Assembly (NCBI GenBank): GCA_019671135.1
Contig: JAHRHY010000013.1
Span: forward strand, 744,001-808,000
Origin: Linnemannia hyalina
Lineage: Eukaryota > Mortierellomycota > Mortierellomycetes > Mortierellales > Mortierellaceae
DNA: 64,000 nt
Reading direction: 5' to 3'
Shown here one piece after another: positions 22,561 through 34,478 of the stretch (its first letter is position 1; every line of letters starts with the position of its first letter). The notes under the pieces were generated by a model. The model was given only the letters and a program-made list of their open reading frames with translations. It searched no databases and had not been told where the DNA came from. The translations under genes were made by a program, and so were the position numbers.

Positions 22561-25325
22561 ATGGCCTCTTCTGCCTCCTCCACCACCGTGGCCTCGACCA
22601 CGCTCAATTCTGTTCGGGACCACGAGTATTTCGAAACCGGAGTCAACCACGTCCTCTGCAAGGTCAGACGCGTTGCATCTCCCTTCCCGCTTCTTTCCGC
22701 AGCGACGTTACACATGTGATTTCAGTGATCACTGACCTCTTCCCTTCTTCTCATAACAAATAGGTCCCCGGATTAGATCAGCCTTCGTTCCCGACAGAGT
22801 ATCAGAATACATGGGATCTGGAACATGTCCGGATGCCCTGCTCCAAGCGGATCTACGAGTCTGACAAGTCATTCTGGCCCGAGATTGTCAAGAGTCTCTC
22901 CGAACCTATTGTCAACTGTCAACAGCTTTCGGATGTGATGCTTCAGTGGAACAAGGGCAAACAGAATGGATGGAACATGAATGCCCTCGACGCCTTTTTG
23001 AACAACCGGAGCGCTGATTTGCCCCTGGAGGAATCGGGCGCCCACTCCGACACTCTTTTGGATCCAACGGAACAGCAGATCCAGGCGGCCCGTGCTGCCC
23101 AGAGTAGCTCTGATGAGGATGACTATGACTTCGGATGGTCGCCTCCACATCAAGAAGGCGCCTATGGCGAGGAACAAGTGCATCCTTTTCAACAGCCAGG
23201 AGAGGACGCTGGTACAGGCATTGAAGAAGGAAGAGGAGGGCCATTGAAGAGCCAGTTCTTGAGCACGGAGGAGCGTCAGTACTTCTTTGATGTGACGTTA
23301 CCCCGGATGCAGGCTCTAGCCCTGCGACTGCCCGAGCTGATCACCAAGCCCATCCCTTTCTTGAAGCAGCAGCAGGACTCGGCAGTCACCCTGTCACAGG
23401 AACAGATCGCGTGTTTACTCGCCAACGCCTTCTTCAACACATTCCCTTGCAGGAACGTCCCCTACAAGCGCGGAAGGAAGAAGAAGTCGGCTGTCAACAA
23501 AGGGGACTCAACCGCCTCGAACGTGAAGCAAGGAGGAAAGAGCGCCGCTGATGAGGAGGACGAAAGCGAATCAGACGACGAGGATGAGCGACCTCCCTCC
23601 AAGGGTAATCGTCAGGCTAACAACAAGGGCGGAGGTGCTCGAGGTGGTGGTAGTGGTGGCGGAGTTCGCGGAGGCGGCCGTGGAGGAAAGAAGGGTCAGG
23701 GTATTCCCCGGCCACCCAGGAAGCAGAGATCCCAGGGACCTGCCGCTCAGTTCGAGTTCTTTGAAGACAAGTCGCCCTCATCCCTGTCGACCCATCTTGA
23801 GAATCTCGCTGTGAGGGATGGTGAGGTCAAGGTGGTAAAGGACTGGATGCCCAAGATGCCCTCCTTCAATTTTATCAGTTTATTCTGGACCGAAGAGTCT
23901 CGCACCCCTTGTACGCCTACTCAGGCTGCCAAGCTGCGATGCATTCTCCACTACTTTGATCGTGTCACCACCGAGAGTAGGTCATTTCCTAGCTCCTTTG
24001 GGGTTTCTTCGCAAGATGCAATTCACGATTTAATGCACGAAACAAATATTAATTTCATTGTTCTTCCTTTCTGGTACCTTAATAGTGCCTCGAGGTACAG
24101 TGACGTATCACCGACAAGTTTTGAAGAAGCCAGCATACCTTGCTGCCAACGAGCGCTGGAGGAAAGAAGACTTCACTCTCAGCAACGTGACTTTAGACTG
24201 GTCGACCCCATTGGAAGAAGCCCCTCAAGGCGCCCTGCAGCTCGACTTTGCCAACAAGAACATTGGAGGTGGAGCTCTAGAAAAGGTAAACCATACTGCA
24301 CCATGCATTTACGTTTCCTCTATTGCCGCGTTTCTAACTCCGCCGTACGTTGCTAATTAATAGGGTGCAGTTCAGGAAGAAATCCGGTTCATGATTTGCC
24401 CAGAGTTGATTGTGTCCCGTCTGTTCTGTCAACAGTTGGAGGCCAACGAGGCTGTTCTGATCAAGGGTGTTGAGCGGTACTCCAACCACATTGGATACTC
24501 AAAGACATTTGAGTGGCTCTCCGACCATCAAGATCCTACGCCCAGGTACCATCATTTTATCCGCACGATATCGGATCTCTATTGGGTATGACATTTGACA
24601 GCTTCTAACATCTCCTCTTTTATTTCTTTCTGAACGATACAGGGATAAGCTTGGCCGCCGTATGACGGAGGTCTGCGCTATTGATGCTCGGCCATTCAAG
24701 TCGAGGGCATCCCGCTTGGATCAGTTCGAACGACACTATGTACTTCGTGAGATCAACAAGGCCATTGTCGGATTCCGTCAATCGCCAATCAACGCATCTG
24801 AATGGGGCTTGGCTCGACCAGACGACGACGACAGCAGCAGCAGCTCCGCTGAGAGGAAGAGGTTCCGTCCTATCGCAACAGGAAACTGGGGCTGTGGCGC
24901 CTTTGGAGGTCACTTGCAGCTCAAATTTGTGCTCCAGTGGATTGCTGCCTCGATTTGTGGAGGTTTCAGTCCTGAAGACAAGTCCCTGGGAGACGATCTG
25001 TTGTATTACACGTTTGGAATGCAGCAGCTCCAGGAGGAGATCGAGGCCTTTGTCAGGGTTGCCAATGCTTCTAGAGACGTGATTGATCCCAGTAAGTTTC
25101 CCACCGTTAATATTAATTCTTATTTTCGCTCGTTTTTCTCACTCTTGGGCTATTCACTGACAATGGCTCTTGAATGTTATGTTTATGAAAAAAATAATAG
25201 AGCGACTGGTGGAGTGCATTACACGGTACCCACGCAGGAACCCCGCCGGAGAAATTCATTCATTCCGGGAAAAGACCCTGTTGGAGTACTTGAGCACCGC
25301 CATGACCTTCGTCCCTGAAGCATGA
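22561..25325 (+). CDS. Poly(ADP-ribose) glycohydrolase
   Basis: Exons 22561-22662, 22764-23976, 24086-24285, 24364-24545, 24643-25091 and 25201-25325 give 756 residues. It removes poly(ADP-ribose) by cleaving ribose-ribose bonds. The canonical PARG signature is split by intron 3: GGG at 499-501, then QEE with Glu510-Glu511, the catalytic pair. Downstream are PELI, ERYSNHIGYSKTF, the DKLGRR-x9-IDAR segment and ATGNWGCGAFGG at about 644-655. The Asp usually after that GG is His here. An acidic patch (DEEDESESDDEDE) and an RGG-like Gly/Arg tract sit between the accessory region (FFDVTLPRMQALAL, AFFNTFPCRN) and the catalytic fold, likely a disordered nucleic-acid or PAR-binding insert. No mitochondrial signal is evident; nuclear or cytosolic location is inferred. 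The gene converges on the next gene with only 119 bp between stops. Confidence 0.93.
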
Positions 25326-25390
25326 TAGCTCAATACTTTTTTTTGGTCCCGGGAGGGGTTTTTTTTCTTTTTTTTATATTGTTTATTTCG

Positions 25391-25396
25391 AATAAA
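25391..25396 (+). terminator. Probable poly(A) signal of the PARG gene
   Basis: AATAAA 65 nt past the PARG stop codon, inside the 119-bp gap to the converging F-box-like gene. Confidence 0.5.
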
Positions 25397-25444
25397 CACG
25401 ACCCTTGAACAACAACAAAAACAAATTAACATTGCAAATAATGG

Positions 25445-27139
25445 CTAAGACTTCCTCGCGGTAAGAGTGTACCACCCTCCACCAATATTCAACGCCTCCA
25501 GCTTCTCCAATCCAGATAGTCGCTCCAAGATCATCCTCTCCAGTACCGAACGGGTTCTGCGAGAGTTGTCACGTTTCTGTTCGGGGGGCAATAGTCTGTC
25601 GACACAGAGATCGAACGGAATCTGTTGCATGGATCTTGTTTGGTCCATATCCTCGATCCGCAGTTGCAGTCGTCGAAGGTCCTTGCAGACCCATTCTCGT
25701 GTGGGTTCGTAGAGTTTTAGTTCCAGAGTCGCTTCTGAGAAGGGTGGAACTTCCATTGTTGGTATATGGTTGCCGTTGCTGACGTTGTTGTTGTCGTAGT
25801 AGTCGTGATGTGGGTAAGCAGGGTGAGGCAGATTGTCGTTCGTGTTCACAATAGCAAGGCCGACACAGTTCCTTAGCGAGTACGGGATCTCCAGTTTGAC
25901 CAGCCGAGGACAAGACTCAAAGAATCTCCAGATATTAAACTGAAATCCTGATTGTTGAAATGGGTTCATCTCGCGCAAGAGTAAAGTTTCAATGGTCTGA
26001 GAGTGAGCCCGAAGAATGAGTTCCAGAAAGTCGTCTAGCACTGGAAAGGGCACGATCCCTTCAAAAAAGACCAACGTCGACATGACCATCACTGTCGAGA
26101 GGTACCGAAGCGGGGCCGAACAGTCTGTTAAAAGAGTGAGGTGGGTGACTCCTGTACAGCAGTGCTTTGTTGTTACTTGTTCGTCAATGTCCTTGAAGTC
26201 GCCTTGCATGATGTTCATGATCTCGAGGTGTGTGATATTGGGTACGTGTTGTAGGAAGGATGGGATGAGTTCACCGATGAAGATTAGCGAGTCGAGGGTG
26301 GTGTGTTGGAATTCCAGTAGTCGCTCGTCCTCTTGAGGCGGTGTTTTCCTAGGATTCGCAATGTTGTTGTTGCCTTGACTGACATCTGGTACCGTCGTTG
26401 TTGCTGCCGTCGTCGTCCTGACGGTTTCTCCATGATGCTGTAAATTGGATCTCTGACCCTGTCTCCCTCCACCGGCCTCCCGAATATCCTCAACAGCCTG
26501 GAAAGTCAGCTTCCTGAGCATCGGACACGAGATCAACATCCTCAAAAAGTCCACCCTCGACAACGACCAATTGCTCAACTCCAACTCAACCAACGCCTGG
26601 AGACCCTGGAACATCGCCGGCCAAATCCGAAAAGACCGCTCCATCGTCGTATCCCTTCCAAAGCACCTCCAATGCAGTCCCATCAAACCCTTCCGGTTCC
26701 TATAAACAATCTCTTGCAGACACCCTCTCCCCCCATCCTCACGCTCCTTAGAGCCACAAGTCGAGATCTCCAGGAACTGCAATTGATCGACCGAGGCCTG
26801 GTTAAAGACAGACGTCTCCTCGATCCGGCCAGCATAGAGGATGCGGAGATGTTGGCCGTGTTGACGGAGGACAGATTCGGGGTATCGGGTAACTCTGTGG
26901 GGTTGGACAGAGATGGTGCGCCAGTAGAGGGGGATGAAATCGAGGGACCACTTCTTGCAGACGAGGATACAAACGCCGAGGTCTTGTTTTGTAAGATATT
27001 CGGCTATGAGGGAGCGGATCTCTGATACGTCCAGGGCGTGTAAGTGGTCGTCGTTATTGTCGCCCTTGTTGGTGTTGCCGTTGTTGGTGCTGTTGTTGCT
27101 TGATAAGCGAATTTGAGAGGGGGCGGTCGCCATGTCCAT
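25445..27139 (-). CDS. F-box-like protein, unrelated in sequence to the 17568 gene
   Basis: Single exon, 564 residues, ATG at 27137-27139. After an Asn/Asp-rich head, residues about 33-80 (ALDVSEIRSLIAEYL, ILVCKKWSLDFIPLYWRTI) fit an F-box: hydrophobic helix, L-V-C-K-K-W and a closing W. The remainder has spaced leucine motifs (LQALVELELSNWSLSRV, MLRKLTF, VTHLTLLTDCS) suggesting an LRR-like substrate domain. Role: probable SCF adaptor; target unknown. A His/Asp/Asn/Tyr-rich loop interrupts the C-terminal third. It shares an upstream region of 237 bp with the divergent membrane-protein gene at 27377. Confidence 0.82.
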   Translation of the reverse strand: MDMATAPSQIRLSSNNSTNNGNTNKGDNNDDHLHALDVSEIRSLIAEYLTKQDLGVCILVCKKWSLDFIPLYWRTISVQPHRVTRYPESVLRQHGQHLRILYAGRIEETSVFNQASVDQLQFLEISTCGSKEREDGGRGCLQEIVYRNRKGLMGLHWRCFGRDTTMERSFRIWPAMFQGLQALVELELSNWSLSRVDFLRMLISCPMLRKLTFQAVEDIREAGGGRQGQRSNLQHHGETVRTTTAATTTVPDVSQGNNNIANPRKTPPQEDERLLEFQHTTLDSLIFIGELIPSFLQHVPNITHLEIMNIMQGDFKDIDEQVTTKHCCTGVTHLTLLTDCSAPLRYLSTVMVMSTLVFFEGIVPFPVLDDFLELILRAHSQTIETLLLREMNPFQQSGFQFNIWRFFESCPRLVKLEIPYSLRNCVGLAIVNTNDNLPHPAYPHHDYYDNNNVSNGNHIPTMEVPPFSEATLELKLYEPTREWVCKDLRRLQLRIEDMDQTRSMQQIPFDLCVDRLLPPEQKRDNSRRTRSVLERMILERLSGLEKLEALNIGGGWYTLTARKS

Positions 27140-27247
27140 TACTTTCTTTGCATGGTGGGAGGGAGTGAGTTGCCAGAGGTGTTGTATGAGTGGAAGCGCG
27201 AAAAACGAAAAAAGAATTGCTCACACGCTCGGACCTGGTTTGATTGT

Positions 27248-27253
27248 CACGTG
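27248..27253. promoter_or_regulatory. CACGTG E-box in a bidirectional promoter
   Basis: A palindromic CACGTG lies in the 237-bp gap between the divergent ATGs at 27139 (minus) and 27377 (plus), 109 bp from one and 124 bp from the other. This is the core site of bHLH factors of the Pho4/Cbf1/USF kind; function here is inference. Confidence 0.4.
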
Positions 27254-27376
27254 AGTAATAGTTACAAGAAGTGCGATTCGGAAGGGTCCGTTCGAAGTAA
27301 ATGGAGATCACTGAAGGGAACTGATCTCTTTATTTCAACTTCATTCTCAAAAACAGGGAACAGGACACTAAAAAAG

Positions 27377-28465
27377 ATGGATGCATGGAATGGAACGAAC
27401 AGGGACATCGGCAAGGACTTGCTCAAGGGCACAGCTATCGCCGGTAAACATCAGCAACACACGGATATTACTTTGAAACCGACCAATTGATCAGGCTTAG
27501 TAGCAGTACTGTTCAGGGACAAGGGAACTGATCATCCCCCGTTGTGATATCCTTACACGACTAAAAACACATAGGTGTAACGGGAGCCACGGCGGGAGGT
27601 ATTATCGGGATCCTGAGGCAGAAGCCAGTAGGAGCATACGCATTCTCGGGAGGACTCAACGCCTCTCTCTTTGGCATGACCTTCATCGGTAAGCTATCCA
27701 TTTCGTCACTTTCAGCGCCTCGGGATTGTTTCTTGCTTTGTCGTGAGGAGTCAAAGGGAACGAACTATAACTCCGTACCTGACACTGGATACAACTGAAT
27801 GAATACTAAAAACCACCATACTCGTTGAATATGTTCACTATTAGCTTTCCGTGAGTCATTCCTTCGTCTTCAGCGTGAAAAGAACCCATACTACGGCCTC
27901 AAGGACTCGCAGACAATGGACATCGATCATCTCTGGAGCAGTACAATCGCAGGAGCATTCACAGGAGGCATTCTTGCCGCATTAGCGCGTATGTCTACTT
28001 TTCACCCTTGTACTCGGCGCCATGATTCATTCCCCCTTAATAATCCAATATGACAGGAACGATAACTAACTGTAATTGCCTTGCACGCGTTTCTTCTTTA
28101 TAGGAGGACCAAAGTCAGTACCATCAGGAACGTTCATGTTTGGAGTGATGGCTATGGGAGGCCAATGGGTCTTGACAAAGACAAACCGATACAGACAGGA
28201 CAGGATCCTCACCTCAACAGTACCCCTTGAGTCCCTCCCTGCTTCATCACCATTAGCATCGTCTAAATCGAATAATTCACGGGACGCGGTCGGAACGGGG
28301 ATTCTGAGTGTCCTCCCTGTACATAGGACAGATGTGGATGACTATGAGGTCAAGTTGAGACAGAAATTGGAGTTGATAGAGATAGAGCAGGCGATTCTAA
28401 AGGAGGAGGTGTTGAGGCGGGAGAGAGCTGCTGTTGTTGAAGCTGTTGAAGAAAAGGTTGTCTAA
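27377..28465 (+). CDS. Small Gly-rich membrane protein, Tim17/Tim22-like organisation
   Basis: Exons 27377-27443, 27575-27688, 27845-27988 and 28104-28465; all three introns interrupt a codon after its first base. They give 228 residues. Spliced sequence shows Gly-zipper hydrophobic segments: TAIAGVTGATAGGIIGIL (about 17-34), YAFSGGLNASLFGMTFIAF (about 42-60), STIAGAFTGGILAAL (about 92-107) and FMFGVMAMGGQW (about 118-130). A REKNPYYG loop lies between the second and third. This four-segment G-x-x-G pattern resembles the Tim17/Tim22/Tim23 superfamily, whose members sit in mitochondrial or other membranes, but I do not recognise a specific orthologue. The C-terminal 95 residues are polar with a predicted helix (EVKLRQKLELIEIEQAIL). 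The ATG is chosen as the first one fitting the spliced frame. AATAAA overlaps the stop codon. Confidence 0.75.
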
Positions 28466-28611
28466 ATAAACCCCCCTGGGATCCATTTTGTACTTTTATT
28501 TCGTCTTGTAACAAATGAAAGGCGGGCGATCAGAGGGTGGGCATAATGAATTTATCTACCCGTCAAGTCGCGATCCTATGGACTCTAGTCACGGTTGTTG
28601 GTCACAGTTTG

Positions 28612-28638
28612 AAAAAAAAAAAAAAAAAAAAAAAAAAA
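28612..28638. repeat. A27 homopolymer
   Basis: Twenty-seven consecutive A on the plus strand, about 150 bp past the stop of the membrane-protein gene. It could be a retroposition scar or slippage; no flanking gene copy is recognised. Confidence 0.9.
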
Positions 28639-31600
28639 CGTCCAATGCGCCCAAGTAAGGGCTTGAAGTGATCGTTTGGTTAGTGTCGATTTGCTACCAA
28701 ACGCACGGAATGGCGATCTTATTGAAAGGTACAAAGTTGGGAGCTTAACATGTACACTAGCTGGTTCATGCCTCATGTTCCCACCTTGTCTCTCTCTCTC
28801 TTACAACCCAACCACCGTCCAACCATTTCCTTGGTCCTCTCTTTTGTGTCGTTGTGCCCATTCATGCATGCAACGGACTTCCACACATCCAAAGCTCGAA
28901 AAAAAAAATCGACAATACCGCCCGCCTCTCCCATTCATGCAAACAAACGCCTACCTCAAAAATAAAAAGGGAGGAGAGACACAAGTGAGACTCGTACAAG
29001 TAAAGTACACCTTTGGACGAATGTTTTTCTCCTCCTCCTCATTCTCGGCCATGCGTTTCCAATCATGCACATTTTCAGTTGGACAAACATCAGTAGAACA
29101 GGCAACGTGAACAGTGTGAGCGAACCTGTTTACCAGCACGCATGTTGAGGTACTCTCAAATTTTTTATGCGGGTTCTGATTTCCGATGTGCACAACCCCC
29201 TAACTCAAAATCATTTCCAACTGATAACAAGGGGAAGGGGGGGAGGCGAGAAAGGAAGGAAGGGGTTGCTAGTCCAGTGAGAGAAACAAACAAAGATGTC
29301 CACATGGAGGCAGGGCTGGGCGAATCTCGATGGCGCCCTCCTCATCTCGATCGTTTTTCGAAAGTGTGCCTTTCAAGAACACAAACTCCATTAAAAAAAC
29401 AAACAAGAGTTGCAATGTCATTGATTACACATTACTGACAACGGATGAAAAGGTTCGCTGTGATTGAAAATGCAACCACAAAAGAACAAAAAAAAACCTT
29501 GGAGTCCAAAGAAAAGATAAGGAGGAGAACAATGTGCATGAATTTTTTTTATTCAAAGCAGGAACAATTATCGTCCCATGGTTCTGTTGAGAATCCGCCT
29601 TCCTCCCTTTGTCCTCTTACTTCTACTCAAAAGAGAGATACCGCTCTTCATTTCCCTACCCGCCCACCCTTGGAAGTTGAGCGCCAGTTGGCGTACGTTT
29701 TCTTTCTCTCTTCTCTCCTCAAGCGAGATCCCCCAACGCCCACAATGCATAAGCCGCATTCCTGCATATTCATTTCCTTTTAACCTAACCAATCCCGTCA
29801 AAACCCCCTCCATCCCCGTCCATCCCCCTCGCTTCCTTTTCCCGAGGAGGGAATAACGAAGATGAAGGGGAAGGGGGAAACAAAGAGAGAGCACAAAGGA
29901 CAAAGCACAATGAAAAAAATAAACAGTGAGCATAAAAAGCATCCTTGAATCGTTCGTCCATTGTTTACAACGGAAAGAAAAAGTCAGGGGTGAATGACAG
30001 GGGGGCAGACGAGAGAAAATGAAATGAGGTTGGAACAAATGACGGAAAAAAAGGACGAGGCTGGAGCGACACGTTGGAGGTGGAGAATAATTGTCCAAAG
30101 GGCACACATAGACATAACAATGATACTCGGGAAAACGAGTACAGGACAAACAGCTTACCTCAAGCAAAGGAAGACCCTCATTACACACATGTAAAGACAC
30201 AGCAAACAAAGAAGCGTGCTTACCATCATCAAAAATGGGACCAAAAAAAAGGCAAGACATAAGAAGAAGCAATAATAACAGATTGGAAAAAAGAAATAGA
30301 AAGGGATGAACACAGCAGTTGACGAGAAATACACAGTTGCTCACGGACATTTGTCAGCGTGCTGCAGCAACATGTATACTCTGTGTGTAGGTAGTCGTCT
30401 AGAAGGACACGACTTGATCATTTTACGGTGAACCCTGCAATAGCTAAAACCTGTTTGTGCCTGGTTCTGGTCTCTATTACCATAGACATCATAGACATCG
30501 TAACCGATTTGGATCCATAGGAAGCACAGTCTAGATACAGGCAAAATGCGGGAATGAACTTTACCCAGAAAAAAGGAGACAAACGCGCCTTACCTCGACA
30601 CCAACAAAAAAAGAAAAAACCGTAGTTGATCATACACAAAGGGATCAGGTGATAGACCGTCGGTTGTCTTTTTATCCATTGGATACTTTCCTTCGTTCAG
30701 GCACCGTGGCAAAAGGAGTTTGGCTCCAGATACAGGCATACAAACACTTAAAACGGCCAAATATGAATAAAAGGGTCTCTCAGGCGTATGATAGCAATAA
30801 TAGAACGGTCATCCGGACTATAGCCCAGAGCATAGCCACGGTCTTTTTTTTCTTCCTATTCTTTATGTCAGACAGTAACAGATCCATCGAACTTTTTCCA
30901 GAAGATGGTAACAACGACAAGTTCGACACAGGTCACCCTCCTAAAACTTCAGCCCATTGCCATCCCATACATTTATTTTCGACCCCTATGGTAGGGATAG
31001 TCTGTTTGAGAACGTTCTACTCTCTTCTTGGTTTTTTTTTCTCGTTACGCATGATGCAAAAAGGGGGCCAGAATAGCTGGGTTTTACCTAATGCCTAACG
31101 CGATGGCTAAATACAACTAGTACATCGAAAATGCAAGGCTTTTGGACACGCAGGTTCTGGATGGTTCTTCCGCCCTATTTTGATGGATGATGTGCTTGGT
31201 ATATTTTCCGAAACGGTGGTCACTCTTTGGATTATCCAGCATGGCAAGAGCACTCCATGATCTGCAAGTCTCGGTGTGTCGTTGCTTTTTGTAGGCGAGC
31301 GTGGGGGCCAGGAGTGGTTTGGGTAAGAGGGTATCTGTTGAGTATGCATGGTGCGAGCGAAGCGTGGAAGAGGTGTCTCATTCCATTTTGTTCCATCATT
31401 GTTCGTTTCCATTATGTCTCCCCCTTTTTTTCTTGGACGCGTTGTTCATAGCGTTTATTCTGAAGGCAAGTGTGATCGTCTGATCGTCCTGTACTGTCGG
31501 TCATATCAGCCTGGGCCTCAAGAAACTTGATTCAAAGATCAAGACAAATAAGCTATTTGGTTCCAGACTATTTTGTTTTTATCACTGATAATGCTTCGTT

Positions 31601-34162
31601 TGATCGGCTGTCACAAATCATTTTCATTGGTGCTTTAGACGCGTTCCTTCACGGGGTCGGTGCCCTTTTCCCGTAAACACCAATGAGTATCTAAACGGAG
31701 ACAGCAAAAAAGCCCTCCTGGGGTCTTTGTACTCGAGAATAAAAAGATAGTCAACAAACCAACCGACAAGGAAGTCGATGCAGGACTGCTAGCGTTCTCT
31801 TGAGACTGTCCGTCCACTCATGCAAAACAAAAAAAATAAAATAACAAAGAGCAAAGCGCGACTCTGCAGGAAGATCATCTGTCTCGACTGGTCCCATGCA
31901 TCTATCTCCCATCAGCCCATCTACTCGTCATTAATTTTCCTGTACACCATTCTTTATCCACAAACGCCTCTTTCTCTCTCCTCTCATTCTCCATCCCTCA
32001 TATTTGCTATCCTGCTAAGACCTAATTCCGATCGATGGTTTTTGCCATCCCTCATCGATTCCTTGAGGAGAGAGAGGAGGTGAGAGTTGGGCTTTCCAGT
32101 AAGACATTATTCAGCACAGTCTCTGGAGAGGCGCTCTGGCGTTGATCGAGGAGGTACTTGAAAGGGATGAACGTCTTTTTGAGCTAGGACTGGAAGAGGG
32201 TAAGAAAACAAACAAAGAACTCACAGGACAAAATACCCCGAGGAACGATTTGTAAAGGCAAACAAAAAAAGTCAGGAGTCAAACGTTGTTGTTTAATATT
32301 GAGAGATGTGTTATGCTCGAGAAAAAACGACAAGGTTCGGAGTACATACTCCAAGTATGAAAATGAATTATCCTTCCTCGAGGAGAGGTGGGTGAAAGGA
32401 GAGAGGTGAAAGAGAGTAAACAGAAAGACTCAAATGCATCCATGATACATAATATTTGTATGAATGTATTTAGAAGACTTCTTGTTGTGGTTATAATTGT
32501 CCTTTGCTTCTGCTCTCTTTCTCTCCTTCTTTCTTGTTCGGTTCAACAAGCAACGGTCGAGTCGCTTGGCTTTTGCTGCAGACAACAATAGACAAAGGTG
32601 AACAAAATAGGGCACAAAAGGATGCAACCATATTTTTTTGTACATCCGGTTTAAGCGTGAGCCATGAACAGTGAGCCAAAAAAAAAACCAAGGTCAATGC
32701 AAAGCTATCCTTGCGTTCCTTTCTTCTTTGTTCTCAACCCCCTTCCGTTTGGATGTTCTGGTAGTTAGTTATTAACGAGAGAGGGAGAGAAGAAGTGAGC
32801 ATGGGCCATTTTGCCTTGTCTTTGGAGAAGAGAAGAAGAAGGAGCAATGAGGGGGGAAGAAAGGAAGGGAGGGGTGACCCATGTCTTGTTTGAATAAAGG
32901 TGCAGTGCCTGCAATGTGTGTGCACACGCATTATTAGTATTTGTTTGTTGCTGTTTTCCTTTCCTTTGACTTTCCCCCACTCCACGCCCATCCATACCAT
33001 CTCAATCCAATTCAAAGCAATCGTCTATGCCCCTTCTTCTCTCTCCCCCCCTTCCTTTTTTCTTCCCTTTTGCCCCTCCTCTTATTCCTCTTCTTCCCAT
33101 TTATCCCACTGTCATGACCTATCCGTTCATCTCGCACTTCTAGCACCCTACAAACAATACGCTAGCAAGCTACAAACCAACATTGAATAAAACAGTATTC
33201 AGTCGCCTCATGCCTTCTTGTTCGAATCCATGTGTGTGTGTGCACAGTGAATGTGGTGGTTGTTTTCCATGGCTTCAGAGCAATGGCCAATTGACCCATC
33301 CAACACGTCCTTCCTTCAGTCGTCGTTCGTCCTGTACACCAACAACATTACATGCATCATCCCCTTCAATCCAGCCAACCCAGTCTCTAGCTCAGTCTTG
33401 TTCTTCTACCCTTGACCATGGCCCCTTCTCTGTCTCTCCCCCCCTTCTGACCCTGTGTTCCCCATCCTTCCTTCCTTTCCTCTTTCTTTCTTTTATTCTT
33501 TCTTAATCACTTCCACTCTCCTTCTCTCAACCATCCCTAATCGAACTTCCTCTCCCTAATCGCCATCCTTCATACTCCACTCCTCCTTTACCGTTGTTCG
33601 ACATTCCCTCTCTTCAAAAGTGCGATTCCATCATCACTCTCCTTCCTCCTCTTACGCCTTTAACTCTATGTTCTAAGCTACATACACATATCCAACAAAT
33701 ATCTCTGTCTACCACATGCCATAGACATACACACTTCCCCTTGTATTGTATATACCATTACCTTCCAACTTGCTCCTTTCTTCTTCTTAATCAACCACCA
33801 ACTTTGTTACAACTACTGCAACTATTCTCAACTTCGTATCGCCCTATTCCCTTTCTTCTTCGCTCCCCTTTCCCTTCTTTGAGCCAGCAGTAGGAAGAGT
33901 CAGTCGACTGTCCACCATTCATCCCCTTTCCCTATCCGTCTATTCACCCATCCTCACAACAACAACCTCCCTTTAGGGTTTCTGCGCGGGAAAACTAAAA
34001 AGAAAACCGACTCGCCTTGATAAATACCAGCATACACACCAGACACCCCACACCTTTACACTGGCACATACACACAAACACACAAACACGCACCCACTCC
34101 TCACCCCATCCTTGTCTCCCTAGACTGCGAACTATCCCCGCCGATCCCTTGTCGAGAGTAGA

Positions 34163-34478
34163 ATGGCTCGATATCCTCGCGGCATCTTAGACATTCATCA
34201 CATCGCCCACCCCTGACTTTTCCTTTTTTCTTTATTTCGATCCTTCTTTTCCTTTCTTCCTTTTCCACTTCCTTCCCTGCCCAGCTTCGCTCGTCTTGGC
34301 GCTTTTGTTATACCCCTCCTGAGCAGCAATCGACTCTCTTTCTCTGCCCTTCGCTCTTGCTGTTATTCCTTGTTGGCAGGGAATCTATGCCCTCGTCGCT
34401 CAATCTCACGTCCGACAGCCCATTCTCAGTCAAACCTCCCACTCTCTCTCTCTCCCTCCCATGAACGGATACCTCTAG
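34163..34478 (+). promoter_or_regulatory. Cluster of three upstream ORFs before the RA-PH scaffold gene
   Basis: Short frames ATG-to-stop at 34163-34216 (17 codons), 34387-34464 (25 codons) and 34461-34478 (5 codons) lie before the main ATG at 34603. The second and third overlap by four bases (ATGA), a termination-reinitiation arrangement. They matter only if the transcript starts upstream of them, which the sequence does not tell. Confidence 0.35.

Noticed and set aside
28612..28638. A27 run as the tail of a retroposed gene
   Set aside because: No intronless gene copy or target-site duplication was recognised upstream of it.
29568..30350. 260-codon minus-strand open frame with hydrophobic start
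   Set aside because: Arises from purine-rich plus-strand sequence; composition follows nucleotide skew and no motif or splice context supports it.
33215..33235. TTCGAATCC, resembling a tRNA T-loop
   Set aside because: No matching acceptor stem, D-arm or anticodon arm could be drawn around it.
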